DNA of 64,000 nucleotides from Amanita rubescens (GCA_015039365.1 WION01000227.1:1-64000); one strand, 5' to 3'. Shown: positions 9,388 to 20,389, counted from the first letter of the stretch. The notes: generated by a model not told the origin, from the letters alone. Numbers and translations are program-made.

Positions 9388-11070
9388 ATGTCTACACGAT
9401 CAGAACACGCCTCGTTAGAACACAGCAACCCGTCGAAACTCCCCATCCTGACCGAGGGTAGGCTAACGCCGGATATTGCTTCTCGTTTCGAACTCGGCTG
9501 TTTGGACTATTTTGGCATAAAGGACATCGCTGCAGAAAAACAAGTTCCGTTGGCCATGGCGTCCATACGTGACGGACACATGCGTGACTGGATTAATTCT
9601 GACCGCGAGCGCCTCAAATCGTTATCTTTTGCCGCTTTCATCAACGAAATCCGGGACCGCTACCTGGACACAGACTGGGAGGATAAAATCCGACGGGAAA
9701 TCCTTTACTGCGAGCTGAAACCGCCATATAACTTTTGGAATTGGGCCACTGAGATTACGAACAAGAACCGGTTATTGACAGCAAACAAAAGATTTGCTGA
9801 TGCAAATCTCATCGACATCTTAGAATCGCGTCTCCCTCTCGATATCGAAAACCGCCTGCGCATTAGTCGACGTTCTGGCCTCGAAATATCAAAGACATCT
9901 ACCCTGGCTTGGATGAACGACATTAAGGACATTGTCAATGTTTACCAGAACGATATCAAACGTGCACGTGAAGTTGCCGATGAAGCGGCTAGTCGATCCG
10001 CTAAGCGTTCCAGGCCTTTTGCTCCTAGTACAAATTCTGCCAATACCTCCTCCGCCACGTCGGCCAGAAGGACTGACCGTGTACCGCCCCTAACGACTAC
10101 CGAGCGCTCACTGCTCGCGGAAAATGAAGGTTGTTATAAGTGCCGCCGGTTCTTTGTCAAACACCAATCATCTTCATGCCCAAATGGCTATCCGGCTGCT
10201 AAAGATTACCGCACGCTCACGGTCGACATGGCTATTCGGGCCAAAAGAGTCCAAGAACCATCGACAGCTACTGCGCGTACAGGCTCCACATCCAAAATTG
10301 CAGCAATCACCTCTGCACCTTCCTCTCCGGGACTTGACACTGTTGCTGCTGTAATCGACGACGAAGAGTCGGACGTCATTGACTGGGCGACATCGTCTTC
10401 TACGGGATTCAGCGGCTTTCATCTGAAGATGGGACGCTCACCGCGCCTCATACCACCGGTCATCACCGAACCCTTCTCAACAGCTGACCTTGATACAAAG
10501 GAGGCTATCCTAATACTCAAAGAACTGGAAGTTGACGTTCTGAAGGCACAAGATAACTTGTTAACTGCAAAGGTGGCCCAAGCAACGGCTGCAAATTCAC
10601 ACCGTCCCTTCCGCCCCGTCTTTGATGTCGGCGACCGTGTCTGGCTCTCCACCCATAATCACCGTCGCGAGTACAAGGCGAAAGGCAAGAAACGTGTTGC
10701 TAAACTAATGCCGCGTTTCGATGGCCCTTACAAGATTACAGCAGCTCACCCCGAATTCTCAACTTATACTCTAGATTTACCCAACTCAACCATCTTCCCC
10801 ACATTTCACGTTTCCCAATTATTACCTTATTACGAATCTGATTCTTCTCTTTTCCCAGGACGAACTAAAGAATGGCCAGACCCTATTATTATTGATGGCG
10901 TAGAAGAATTCCCGGTGGAAGCAATTATCGACGAACGTCGGCGCGGCCGTGGTATGCAATATTTGGTTCGTTTCAAAGACCAGCCACCTTCCGAAGACCG
11001 CTGGCTTTCCGGCTCGCTGCTACAACAGAATGAAGCGCTCGATATATGGTTGCGACAATCACGGCATTAG
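9388..11070 (+). CDS. Gag-chromodomain fusion protein of the LTR element
   Basis: The frame is open from about 9037, but the first ATG of the whole transcript is at 9388, giving about 560 residues. The first half is a Gag: a helical capsid-like region, then a zinc knuckle C-x2-C-x6-H-x5-C (GCYKCRRFF...SCPN). At about codon 445 of the open frame it jumps into the region after the integrase core (GFHLKMGRSPRL), followed by the integrase C-terminal SH3-like part (VGDRVWLST, RFDGPYKI) and FHVSQLLPYY. It ends in a chromodomain (EEFPVEAIIDERR, YLVRFKD, WLSGSLL). The join is in frame, so a fused protein is expected. Chromodomains guide Gypsy integration into chromatin; here no catalytic domain remains. 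Ser/Thr-rich residues before the ATG could be translated only from a non-AUG start. Confidence 0.85.
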   Translation: MSTRSEHASLEHSNPSKLPILTEGRLTPDIASRFELGCLDYFGIKDIAAEKQVPLAMASIRDGHMRDWINSDRERLKSLSFAAFINEIRDRYLDTDWEDKIRREILYCELKPPYNFWNWATEITNKNRLLTANKRFADANLIDILESRLPLDIENRLRISRRSGLEISKTSTLAWMNDIKDIVNVYQNDIKRAREVADEAASRSAKRSRPFAPSTNSANTSSATSARRTDRVPPLTTTERSLLAENEGCYKCRRFFVKHQSSSCPNGYPAAKDYRTLTVDMAIRAKRVQEPSTATARTGSTSKIAAITSAPSSPGLDTVAAVIDDEESDVIDWATSSSTGFSGFHLKMGRSPRLIPPVITEPFSTADLDTKEAILILKELEVDVLKAQDNLLTAKVAQATAANSHRPFRPVFDVGDRVWLSTHNHRREYKAKGKKRVAKLMPRFDGPYKITAAHPEFSTYTLDLPNSTIFPTFHVSQLLPYYESDSSLFPGRTKEWPDPIIIDGVEEFPVEAIIDERRRGRGMQYLVRFKDQPPSEDRWLSGSLLQQNEALDIWLRQSRH

Positions 11071-11178
11071 GATTTTTTTTACCTTATCCTTTCGCCCGCC
11101 ACCGGTAGCTTTTTCCCTTACGAGGGTTTTTTAACGCACCCGTGTAAGCACTTTTACGTATCCTTCTTTCTTTTTCAC

Positions 11179-11190
11179 GGTGGGGGAGGG
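11179..11190 (+). other. polypurine tract of the LTR element
   Basis: GGTGGGGGAGGG abuts the 3' LTR, the expected position for plus-strand priming in LTR retrotransposons. Confidence 0.75.
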
Positions 11191-11378
11191 TGTAATCATA
11201 CGATTACTAACAAACAACTACAATCAATCAACATACATATATTCGGATAGTTCATACACTTCGATATTCTTTCCTTTCCTTCTCCTTATCATCGTACCTA
11301 GGTACTCGTTCTCTCTTAACACGCTCTGGTCCTGTTCCGTCTCGAGTGATTCCCCTTTGAGTCCACAAAGGGTTTACA
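11191..11378 (+). repeat. 3' LTR
   Basis: 188 bases, nearly identical to the 5' LTR (one visible A/G difference, caagtgat against cgagtgat). The target duplication TTAAT follows. Confidence 0.95.
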
Positions 11379-11479
11379 TTAATCCACAGCTCGGTGAAGA
11401 ATCCTTCGGCGCGCTTGCATCCGATGAGAGCTTTACCGAGATATTTCATGATAGTTTTAACCCCAAAATGTAAGACCAG

Positions 11480-12040
11480 GCCGTTTTCAGGCCACCCACA
11501 GCAAGAAAAGGCGCGTACCTCACAGCTATAATCATGATATCGAAAGATTTGCGTCCTAATTCACTTCATTGATGGAGTAAGTTACTCAGCCAAAGGGTTT
11601 TTATTTCCATTTCGGTTAAGTTCCCAGCTGTCTGCCGGTCACGTGGAACCGGAACGCAGAGGAATTTGCACAGCCTAGTCGACGGGATGAACTTGGCTTT
11701 CTATCCCGTACTCCCAGAATGCACAGGATCCTATATTTTTCTCGATTTGGAGTAGCATCTATGATTCCACCGATGTCGTTACCCCGAAAAAAGAATGAGG
11801 TACGTCAAGCCTCGTATATAACCCCTCCATTATCGCGACGAACTTTTGATCCACAACTTAAGAGTTCAGGTATACTCCATTCTTAAGAACTTGAACCTGT
11901 TTGGTGCTCATAGCAACCTGTTCAAGCCTTGATATCTACTTCTGTTACTCATACATTCCTTGGGACAAAAATCGAGGTAGTCAGATGGCGCGGAGACGTT
12001 CGCCGTTCTGCGTTCACCCGCCCATACCAGGCCTGGTACG
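11480..12040. other. upstream flank of zinc-finger copy C
   Basis: Contains the duplicated block shared with 8330-8500. No coding pattern. Confidence 0.5.
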
Positions 12041-12044
12041 CAGA

Positions 12045-12892
12045 ATGAATCACCTTTGTTCTTGCGACGCAGGAAATTGCGTCGTGCATCCTCGACTAAG
12101 CTTTTCCACGGAAGGTACTTTTCTTACAGAAGAGGTTCAATCAATGAGCCAAGATGCGGTAGGTGGAATGTCAAATATCGATTGGAGATTAGTTGGTGAG
12201 TGTTTGTTATTATTCGAAATCCCTGCTTAATCGAGTCGTCACTAGACTACGAATCCTCGACGAGACTCAACTGGGGCGGTTCCACAACAGATTTTAGTGC
12301 TACGCTAACTGCAAGCGTGCCGCATTCGTATTCGCGTAACCCACAGCCCGACGAAGAATCCATCTTCTGCGCGCTTGCATCCGGTGAGAACTTGTCCGAG
12401 ACATTTCATGATAGTTTTAACCCCAAATATGTAGGCAATGTAGCGCTGGACCAGCTAGGCCAGTTGATCATCAACGTCGACAACCCCGGAAACCCCTTTC
12501 CGTCAGCCGGCACGGACGAAACGTTGCTCTCGAACATGACCAAACCATATGAATTGCCGACTTCGAACACCGGGATGCATATTTTTCTGATGAGTCAACA
12601 CATTGGAATCAGCGCTGGCCGCCAGGCATCGAACAGGAGGCGAATGAGGGCAGCTGAGCACCGCTGTGACATTTGCGATCGTGACTTCACAGCGGCGCAC
12701 AACCTCCGATGTTGTACTTTTTAATTGATCACTCTTCTCCCGACTGACATTGAAACTCGTCTAGACCACCGCAATTCCCACTTTGGTCTTCGACCTTATC
12801 ATTGCGAGCACAGAAATCGGGGCTGCGATTACACCGCAACGGCACGTAGCACCGCGAGGCGCCACAGCGGTACCTGCAGATACAGACCGTAG
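12045..12892 (+). CDS. two-zinc-finger protein, copy C (intact)
   Basis: Exons 12045-12195, 12246-12710 and 12765-12892 join in frame to 247 residues. The start MNHLCSCDAGNCVVH carries the short C-x-C-x3-C-x2-H motif found at the N-terminus of most copies. The middle is Ser/Asn/Pro-rich with DNPGNP-type stretches. The C-terminus has two fingers split by the second intron: a C2H2 finger (CDIC...NLRYHRNSH, spacing C-x2-C-x12-H-x3-H, about residues 190-210) and a C2HC finger (C-x6-C-x12-H-x3-C, about 217-241). This points to a DNA-binding protein, probably a lineage-specific transcription-factor-like family. Its upstream flank is shared with copy B. Targets are unknown. Confidence 0.75.
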
Positions 12893-13032
12893 ACCGTTGT
12901 AACCACGACTTACCTATACTTCACCTATCCCTTACTATGCTTACATACCCTGTACCATTCCTTATGCTTTTTTTCGCTAGGAGTTGAATTCATTTGCGAT
13001 ATTCCCTCTGGTTTATTACATTGCACCTTTTG

Positions 13033-13973
13033 TCAGCCTCCCTCCTCCTCCTTTACCTGCCTCTTTGCGCGTCCAGTTCCTTCCTCCGTGCGTCTCGTTC
13101 CTTTCTCCCTTGTCGCCCGTGGCTGGCGAACTTTTCGCTCACTTTGTGATACTCGGTACAATTCAGTCATGTTTGACTTCCTAGTAGGCGCTGCATCATG
13201 ATCGCTGCTGCTCTCCTCGTCAGAAGTTTCGGCGCTCCTTTCTGAGGGGCTGTAATATGCATCTGGACGAATACTTAACGTGAAAGCAAAAAGTTACCAA
13301 GACAACTCACAATTAACAAGCCTCCGGGGCCTCTCATTCCCATAGGAGTATCCACGTTCACGGCGTTCTTCAGCGGCCATCTCCTCTTGAAGTTTCTTTT
13401 CATACGAGACGCGATTCGAAAGATATTGTCGAATCAATTGTCGTATCGGCCAACCATTGTGGAAGATTTTCAGCTCCGGGAATTCCTTCACAACCTTTGA
13501 TGGGGTAGGTAAAACTGAATTGAGATATAATTGTTACTTACATATCTGATAACTTTGCAGACGGCCAGATCCTCTTGAGCACTGATGCGCATCGTCGTGT
13601 CGAGTGTCATTCTAACATGATGTTGGACACTTGCCTGATTATATACGACAGCTTAAGACTCTGCGACATAAATGTATGCGCATATACATACCCTGATCTC
13701 GTTATATGTTCGTTTTCTGCGTATCAGCCCCATCCGCTCACACAGGTTCCAGTCACGGCCAGATCTCCCAGCTGGTCGTAGAATAGGCTCGCGTCGGCGA
13801 TCCGACTTCAAGCTCCGAGCCCGCTTTCGTCGTTTTTCGCGCTCTGCCAAATAAAGCATGACGGAGAAGTATAATTATTCAGAATCTATCAACTTACCAA
13901 TCAGACGGTCCAATTTCGCTCCCAGTTTCTCAAGCTCACGCTGAATATCTCTCTTGCGATGACTGCGCGACAT
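13033..13973 (-). CDS. basic coiled-coil protein of unknown function (intact copy 3)
   Basis: Five exons on the minus strand (13973-13898, 13843-13692, 13634-13542, 13494-13311, 13262-13033) keep the frame and give 244 residues. It starts MSRSHRKRDIQRELEKLGAK, a likely short coiled coil. A Lys/Arg-rich stretch follows, then a conserved exon VVKEFPEL...HNGWPIRQLIRQYLSNR, a Ser/Asp/Glu segment (SDEESSSD) and a very charged tail. Two damaged copies lie at 1945-2375 and 5892-7583, and the two larger copies share the same introns, which supports the model. The family looks lineage-specific; I do not recognise a function. Basic and acidic blocks suggest a nuclear role, which is only inference. Confidence 0.65.
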
Positions 13974-13979
13974 GGTGGG

Positions 13980-15245
13980 GAGCGACAAAAGAAGGGGAAG
14001 TTGGGGAGCGCGCTTTCATAGGTTGGGTCACGTGATGGCGACAGCGCTGATCATTCTAAAAATACTCTCTGAGAGTTCTAGACCTTTTGGGCTGCGGCAC
14101 GCTTCGTAAAGCAAGAGTTGTTGAGCACTACCCCTACTAGCCTTGCCATGCGAGTACTGGAGGCAGAAGGGGGGTATCGAGGAAAGGCAAGCCAAAATAG
14201 ATGTTTCGAGGGCCAGCGTTATCAAGTGCGTAGGAGGTCATTGGCGCATCGAATAGTGCCAAAGACGCACCAACGCTGCTGTGCGTTTCATGTTTAAGTG
14301 GGTTCCGCTTCAAGTACGCGATCAGCCAGTCGGTTGGGGAAGTCAGCTCCTGACTTGGCTGCGCACGGAAAAGCAAAAAGACAGTCCTGCGGACGCTGAG
14401 GCAATAGGGAAGCTATTCTACTTGAATCAAGGAAGAACGTGTGGCAAGGGTTTTATTTAGTAGCAGAATGATCATTGCTCTTTTCTCCTGGGTACTTGTT
14501 CGTAGCTAAACGCGCTCCTCGCTGCATCTGAGTTTCGAAGGTGTGTTGTGCTGGTGACCAGATCTAGGCTTTGATGGATGCCCAAGTCCAGGAAAAAGCA
14601 GGACCTGTGGGAAGATAAGCTTGTCCTGTCGAACGGCTGAGAGGAGTTGGTTCAGTCTCTTTAGTCGAGTCTAGACTTGGGAAAGACTTCATAATCTTGA
14701 ACAACAAGGTTGGCGCGAGTTGGTGCCTGCTGACGGATCGACAACCATCAACGCAAGACATGACAGGGAAAAAAGCCCCAGAGTATCGATGGTCCGAGCA
14801 GCTTCAGGTTGATACCGACGCACAAAGTTGACTGTTGGCAAGTGATCGTTCGGATGAAGGCGTGCCACCGACACCGTAAGAGGCAGGTAACGATGGCAAA
14901 AGTTGACCATCAGCGATGGTGAAGGAACGCGGCCACGTCAGAGGGATCGAACTTCGCGTCTTCAGGAATCAGGAGATGGCAACTTCAACGTAGTCTCCGT
15001 TGCTGACCTAATACAGATGAGTAAGTATAAGTCGTCAGCTTATATTAGTAAACATGTCATCTTCCGCGCCGATTCACGTACGGTCTCGAGTCGTTCTACT
15101 TCTGCTATTCTGCTGTTACACAGCTAGTATGGTGGCATCCTTAACATCTTTTGCTGTTGGCCTTGCCTACAGCACTTGGCTGGGACACATAAAGCCAAGT
15201 TCCCCTTGCCACTCTTACGTTTGTTCCTCGTACTCGTCCTGGTGC
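13980..15245. other. no gene supported; includes a duplicated flank
   Basis: The part 14430-14535 resembles 16300-16400 (ggaagaacg...ggcaagggtt, cagc.cgctcct). A minus-strand frame at 14137-14376 reads protein-like (LTSPTDWLIAYLKRNP), but I could not identify it and found no start or exon partner. Confidence 0.4.
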
Positions 15246-15250
15246 GCAAC

Positions 15251-16012
15251 ATGAACTACCCATGTTTTTGCAGCTCAGGAGTTTGCCCCCTGCATACCCC
15301 CCTCCTCATTGGAGGCGAATTTCTTACCGGGCCCGAGGCACTGTCAATGGGCGAAGAGGCGGTCGACATGGCGTCGAATATTGATTCGGGGTCCGACAAC
15401 TTCTCTGGCAAGTGTCACTGTTACCCTCTATTATTTCCCTACTTAATCAATTCGCCACTAGAATCCCAGATGACTCTCCACCCGCAGTCGACAACAAATT
15501 TGCAGCCTAGTGCCATGCTAGCCGCAAATGGGTATTACGTTGACCCACAAAATCCGAATTCCCAGCCTTTTCCTGGGACATTTGGAGATGGCTTTAATCC
15601 GGGCAGCGTCGCACCAGCCCAGCTAGGCTACCACACCATCGACCCTGCTAACCTGGGAAACCCCCCTCCGCCCCCGTATTCGACTAGCGCAGGCGATACC
15701 ACTGTGTCGTTCGCGAGCTGGCCGACTCTCCAAACCAGTATGCAAGCTGTTGCTCCGATGATCCAGAACAACGTTGAAATCAACGCTGTTCGCCAGGCGG
15801 CGAGAAGGCGGAGGATAAGATCAGCTGCATTCTACTGTGAAACCTGCGGTGCCGATTTCACATCAGCGCATAATCTTCAATACCACCTCAACGGACACGA
15901 GGGTCTTCGGCCTCATGCTTGCGAGCATAAAGATCGCGGCTGCGATTATAGTGCCGCGGCGCCTAGCACAGCGACGCGCCACAGCGGTACCTGTAGATAT
16001 AAACCATCGTAG
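15251..16012 (+). CDS. two-zinc-finger protein, copy D (intact, second intron lost)
   Basis: Starts MNYPCFCSSGVCPLH, with the family's N-terminal cysteine motif. If the first intron (15408-15461) is removed, the product is 235 residues; if retained, 18 more, because it is 54 bases with no stop. Its donor is GC (GCAAGT) instead of GT. The second intron of the other copies is precisely absent: the two fingers are read without a break (CETC...NLQYHLNGH, then CEHKDRGC...RHSGTC). ZnF1 is C-x2-C-x12-H-x3-H and ZnF2 C-x6-C-x12-H-x3-C, within residues 178-235. The middle is Pro/Asn-rich (NLGNPPPPPYS). A DNA-binding role is inferred from the fingers. Confidence 0.75.
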   Translation: MNYPCFCSSGVCPLHTPLLIGGEFLTGPEALSMGEEAVDMASNIDSGSDNFSGKCHCYPLLFPYLINSPLESQMTLHPQSTTNLQPSAMLAANGYYVDPQNPNSQPFPGTFGDGFNPGSVAPAQLGYHTIDPANLGNPPPPPYSTSAGDTTVSFASWPTLQTSMQAVAPMIQNNVEINAVRQAARRRRIRSAAFYCETCGADFTSAHNLQYHLNGHEGLRPHACEHKDRGCDYSAAAPSTATRHSGTCRYKPS

Positions 16013-16019
16013 CCAGCAT

Positions 16020-17000
16020 TTACTTACATTCATTATGACCGTTCAAAATCACCCCTCATTCCTTCACTAGTTGTTGATTTTACTGCGATATCCCCTGTGT
16101 TAATGATGTTGAATGCACTTGTCCCTATCCGGCTTGCGTAGTTCCTTTGTGATGCCCATGATTCTAGGTATGCAACAGAAGCTCACGTCGTGCTAGAGGT
16201 TGGTGGTGGGGAGGAGGCTCAGCGACATAATTGAAATGACGTATGATGTATATCAAGATGAACGGTAGATAAGAGTGATGGCACTCGAATTACCGTGGTA
16301 AACAGAAGAACGTATGGCAAGGGTTCTATTAGCGGAAAGACCATTGTGGATTTTTCTTGCGTACTTGTTTGCAGCTCAGCGCGCTCCTTACTTTACCTGA
16401 GCTTTGCGAAAGATTTTCGTACCGAAGATGAAGGTTCGGTCTATTGGATCTAGTCCAGACCTGGGAAAAGCTTCGCGATCTTGAACAAGCGAGATCACGT
16501 TTATCAGCATGTGCCTGAATATAGATTAGCGCGACGGATCAGGTTCAGAAACTACCGACGATCCACTGTTGCATTGATGGAAGTCGGACGCGAGTTCGAG
16601 GGTAGTGCCACGGAGTATAAATTCCAAAAGCGGTAAGATATTAGTAAGCAGCCTTCTTCTATCCCGGATACCTCAGCTCTGTTCCCAAGGCCTCACTCGC
16701 ATTTTTTAGTAGAATGTAACCTTGTGTAAGCTTTCTCTCTCTTTTTCTTGTCATTGCAAATCGAACGCTCACTATCTCTTTTTCAAGGCAGACTACCACT
16801 GAATTTCGCCAACTGAAGCCATTTTCCACAACAAGAGCTGTATATGTTAATGGTGTTAACACAGCTGGTGTAGCGGAATGCATGACATGACTTCCCACCG
16901 AAATGACCTCGCCCACAGCACTTGGCACAAAAAGCCAGATAGCTAGATGCTGTGGATCCTCCTCACCGTTCTGCTTCTACCTAGCCATACATGGCCTGGT
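16020..17000. other. 3' flank of copy D and duplicated block; no gene
   Basis: 16032-16260 is the source-like copy of the orphan flank at 7848-8150, and 16300-16400 resembles 14430-14535. The minus-strand frame at 16659-16928 has no recognisable feature. Confidence 0.45.
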
Positions 17001-17005
17001 ACGCA

Positions 17006-17853
17006 ATGAATGACCTTTGTTCTTGCGATGCAGGGGACTGCATCGTGCATCCTTCACCAGTCTTCCACACGGAAGGTGGTAGTTTTCTTACAGAGGCGCT
17101 TTATCCAATGGGCCAAGATGCGGCCGGTGGAATGTTCAATACCGATTGGGAATTATTCGGTGAGTGTTACGTACCCCATTATTTTTTCGGAATCTGGAAT
17201 CTGATCTGCTTAGTCGAGTCGTCGCTAGACTATGAATACCCGACGACCCTCAACTTGGACGGATTGACACCAAGTTTCCAGCCTAGTGCTACCCCAACTG
17301 CAAGCGAGCTGCATCCCTATATGGTTGATCCACAGCTCGGTGAAGGATCCTTCGGCACGCTTGCATCTGGTGAGAACTTTTCCTAGACATTTGACAGTGA
17401 CGGTTTAACTCCAGATATCTAGGCAATGTAGCGCTAGACCAGCTAGGTCAGCCGATCGTCGACATGGACAACCCTGGAAACCCGTCCTTTTATTCAGCCG
17501 ACGCCTTGTCCCCTACATCGCCGACTCCAGACGCTGGGATGCATGTTTCTCTGATGAATCAAGACGTTGGAAGTAACGCTGGTCGCCAGGCATCGAACAA
17601 CCGGCGAACAAGGGCAGCTGGGCACCTCTGTGGTATCTGCGGTTGTGACTTCACAGCGGCACATAACCTCCAGTGTTTGTGCTTGAACTGATCACTCTTC
17701 TCCCGACTGACGTTGAAGCGTATAGATCACCGAAATTCCCACCTTGGTCTTCGACCTTATCCTTGCGACCACGGAAATCGGGGCTGCGATTACACTGCCA
17801 CGGCACCTGGCACCGCGAAGCGTCACAGCCGTAAATGCAAATACAAACCGTAG
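17006..17853 (+). pseudogene. two-zinc-finger family gene, copy E (nonsense and frameshift)
   Basis: Exon 1 (17006-17159, MNDLCSCDAGDCIVH) and the exon 2 start at 17229 align well with copy C. In exon 2 the codon for Glu in GENLSETFH is TAG (17384-17386), and a further frameshift lies near 17410-17425. Downstream the family sequence returns (DNPGNPSFYS, CGICGCDFTAAHNLQ) with the second intron and a final exon ending at 17853 that still encodes the C2HC finger. Two independent lesions make this a pseudogene, although a downstream start could still yield a finger-only peptide. Confidence 0.75.
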
Positions 17854-17859
17854 ATCGTT

Positions 17860-19020
17860 GTAATCAAGACTTACCTTATCCCTTACTATGTTCTTTTCAT
17901 ACCTCTAATTAATTGTATTACACCATTTGTCCCGAGCTGGTTTGCTGGTACGGCTACAACGCGATGGAGAGGAGCGTAATCATCCAAAACATCACGAGCT
18001 GAATGTTTCATGGTGTTCTCAGCCTCGATCAGCGTGCGCCTGGCTGTCGCAGGCCTGTCAGAAAGGTACCTTGTTGATCCAGGTTGTATACGTGCAGTCA
18101 AAGACTGATTGCGGAAAGATCAACCCCAATGGGCATACTATAGCCGGTTTTAGGTGGTTCCGACGCAGAACGAGGCCTCACTGATAGTCATACTGTCACA
18201 AATATCATATCCTCAAAGATTTGAAATTGCGTTTGAATGTTCCATAATTCACCCTGCATGTGGCATCGATTTTTTACATTAGATGTGGGACATGCGTTAT
18301 CTTCGGTCATGAATATGCCGCCAGGAGCTAGCGTCGGTCAGACGTTGATGTGCCATGGATCTGGAGTCTGGACAATATTATCTTCTGATTCAAGATGCAC
18401 TGCAGTCTCCCGGTATGTTTTCTGGAATCTGTCACTTTAGCTTTCCGTTTGTTTGACAGAAAACATGTCAGGGCCCGGGAAAGAACACATGCTTCTCACC
18501 TTCTTCGGGCAAAGTCCGCCCGGGCCCATCAAGAGTGAGCGTGATATGATGGGTTATGGAGCCACAGAATAAACAGTGACAAGAAGCCGGTGAGAGAGAG
18601 AGTATGTTGCTGTGCATGCCATGACTAACCTGGTCACTTAGTAGTGCCACGCCACGCGGCCACGCGAACAATACCTAATGCTCATGATCGCGGACAACGT
18701 CGATGAGATGAGAGGGGCCCTGCCCCTCAAGGCCTCAACTATGGTTCATTTATCATGCTCGTTCTTCTCTCTTGTTATCGAAAACCAAATGCTCTGTAGA
18801 TATGACTCAATGTTGCATTGAATTTCCGGGGATATATAAACTTTAGAAGTGCTGTTTCGTGGTCCCATTCCACTGCTTTATTCTAGGTATTCAATGTGGA
18901 TTACATGACTCATATGCTGCTGACCCTGCATGCCTTCTACAGCAGCAGTGCGTCATCCTCTTCGTCCCCATGGATAAGAGCCAATCTGCTCTTTCTGCCC
19001 CCTGCTTAACCGCCCAAATA
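17860..19020. other. no gene supported
   Basis: Short open frames only. The last 150 bases act as the upstream flank of copy F. Confidence 0.4.
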
Positions 19021-19025
19021 CGTGT

Positions 19026-20389
19026 ATGGAATGCGACATGGATCACCAATGTGAACTATGTATTGCAGGACTTTGCCTCGAGCATTTCGGAACAAGCATC
19101 CCTACAATCGAAGATGTTCATTCGCTTTTTCTTACGGAGCCAGTTCTGTCAATGAGCCAAAATACGGTCGATGGAACATTGTACTACATTAATTCTGAGG
19201 AATATGAAGTCGTCTTTGGTGAGTATTCCCACGTTATTTTCAGCGTTCCTTCTTAGTTGACTCGCCACTATGACCCAGACGAATCGCCAACAAACATACA
19301 ATCTAGTGCTGCACTAGATTGTGTGCACCACCGGCTGCAGGCGGAGGGCCTGCATATTTACTTGGTCTTCGCGGAGAATCCGTCGTGCCTCGCAGTAGAA
19401 ATATCCATGGGGAGCTTGACAATGTCTTTTCCTCAAATTCGGACAATGTGGGGCCAGCTCAGCCGCATAACCTGTTCATCGACAACATGACCAACAACCT
19501 GGGAAATGCCGCGAGCGTGGGGCCGCTTACTACCCCCCACGATCTGCCACTTGGTGGGGAATCCACCTTCAACGTGCATGGTAATGAGGGTTCCCTGAGA
19601 CATTTCATGTCAGTGACCTTTACCTTAGTAGCACAAGCGCAGCTGCAGGACTTGTTAAGCTTGGTCATTGACAACATGGTCGACGACCCAGGAAATGCTA
19701 CGAGCGAGGGGCATCAGTATGTACTTAACCCTCATAGCCTGCCGCTTGGTGGGGAAGCTGTGCTTGGTAGTGGGTCCCTTCGTGATACGTTTTATGCCAG
19801 TGACTTTTACTTTAATCCAGACAATGTGGCGCCAGCCCAGCCCAGCCACTCGATCATTGACATCAACGTCAACAGAAGCCCTTTTCCATTCCCATATTCA
19901 GCTGGCACGGATGACACCTCTTCCTCGAGCATTGCTGAGATGCGCGCATCACCGCCTGCCCCACAGCCGGCTCTGGACGGGAAGCATGTTTCCCCAACGA
20001 ATCAACCCATTCGCCGGAGGATTTCTTGCCAGGCATCGAATGGGAAGCATGTTTCCCCCACAAATCAGCCCATTCACCGGAGGATTTCTCGCCTGGCGTC
20101 GAACAAGAGGCGAAAGAAACCAGCCAATTACCGCTGTCCCGACAAATCCTGCGATGCGGACTATACACAGAAGCATAACCTCAAGTGTTTGTACTTGGTC
20201 ACCTGATGTATTTCCCGATTAACATTGAAACGTGCAGATCACCTTAATATGCATAATAATCACCGACCTTATAAATGCAACTACAAGGATCAGGGCTGCG
20301 ACTTTGATGCAACGGCACCCAGCATTGCGGCGCGCCACAGTATTACTTGCGAACACAGGCTGAAGAATGCAGAAATTCGTATGGGTTGA
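19026..20389 (+). pseudogene. two-zinc-finger family gene, copy F (frameshifted, with internal duplications)
   Basis: Exon 1 (19026-19218) starts MECDMDHQCELCIAGLCLEH with the N-terminal cysteine motif. The usual CACTAG acceptor reads CACTAT here; the next AG gives an exon 2 at 19279, which stays in the family frame only until about 19310. From about 19330 to 20186 the proper frame is one base off. The body has internal repeats: IDNM-x3-(L/D)PGNA-type units with PLGGE(S/A), and GKHVSPTNQPI-x-RRIS occurring twice in a row. The finger exons (to 20186, then 20238-20389) are intact in sequence. A single indel separates this from a working gene, so a sequencing error cannot be excluded. Confidence 0.6.

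Larger units (their letters stand above)
8819..11378 (+). mobile_element. complete non-autonomous Ty3/Gypsy (chromovirus-like) LTR retrotransposon
   Basis: Two 188-base direct repeats (8819-9006 and 11191-11378) start TG and end CA and differ at about one base. The element is flanked by the 5-base duplication TTAAT (8814-8818 and 11379-11383). A polypurine run GGTGGGGGAGGG ends immediately before the 3' LTR. The only ORF is a fusion of Gag and the integrase tail; protease, reverse transcriptase, RNase H and the integrase core are missing. It must therefore move, if at all, with enzymes from a full-length relative. Near-identical LTRs mean recent insertion. Confidence 0.95.
8651..11475 (+). 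pseudogene. two-zinc-finger family gene, copy B, split by an LTR element
   Basis: The segment from the ATG at 8651 starts MNYPCFCGSGVCP, like the gene at 15251. A stop follows soon after, then a degraded piece of exon 2 (LGGFTPSFQ) up to 8818. The LTR element 8819-11378 is inserted there, and exon 2 resumes at 11379 with the sequence matching bases 17329 onward of copy E (ccacagctcggtgaag). It ends at a TAA near 11474 without any finger. It was probably already damaged before the insertion. Confidence 0.75.

Noticed and set aside
18237..18680. Possible gene at 18.2-18.7 kb
   Set aside because: Only 67-codon frames on both strands without splice partners or family similarity.
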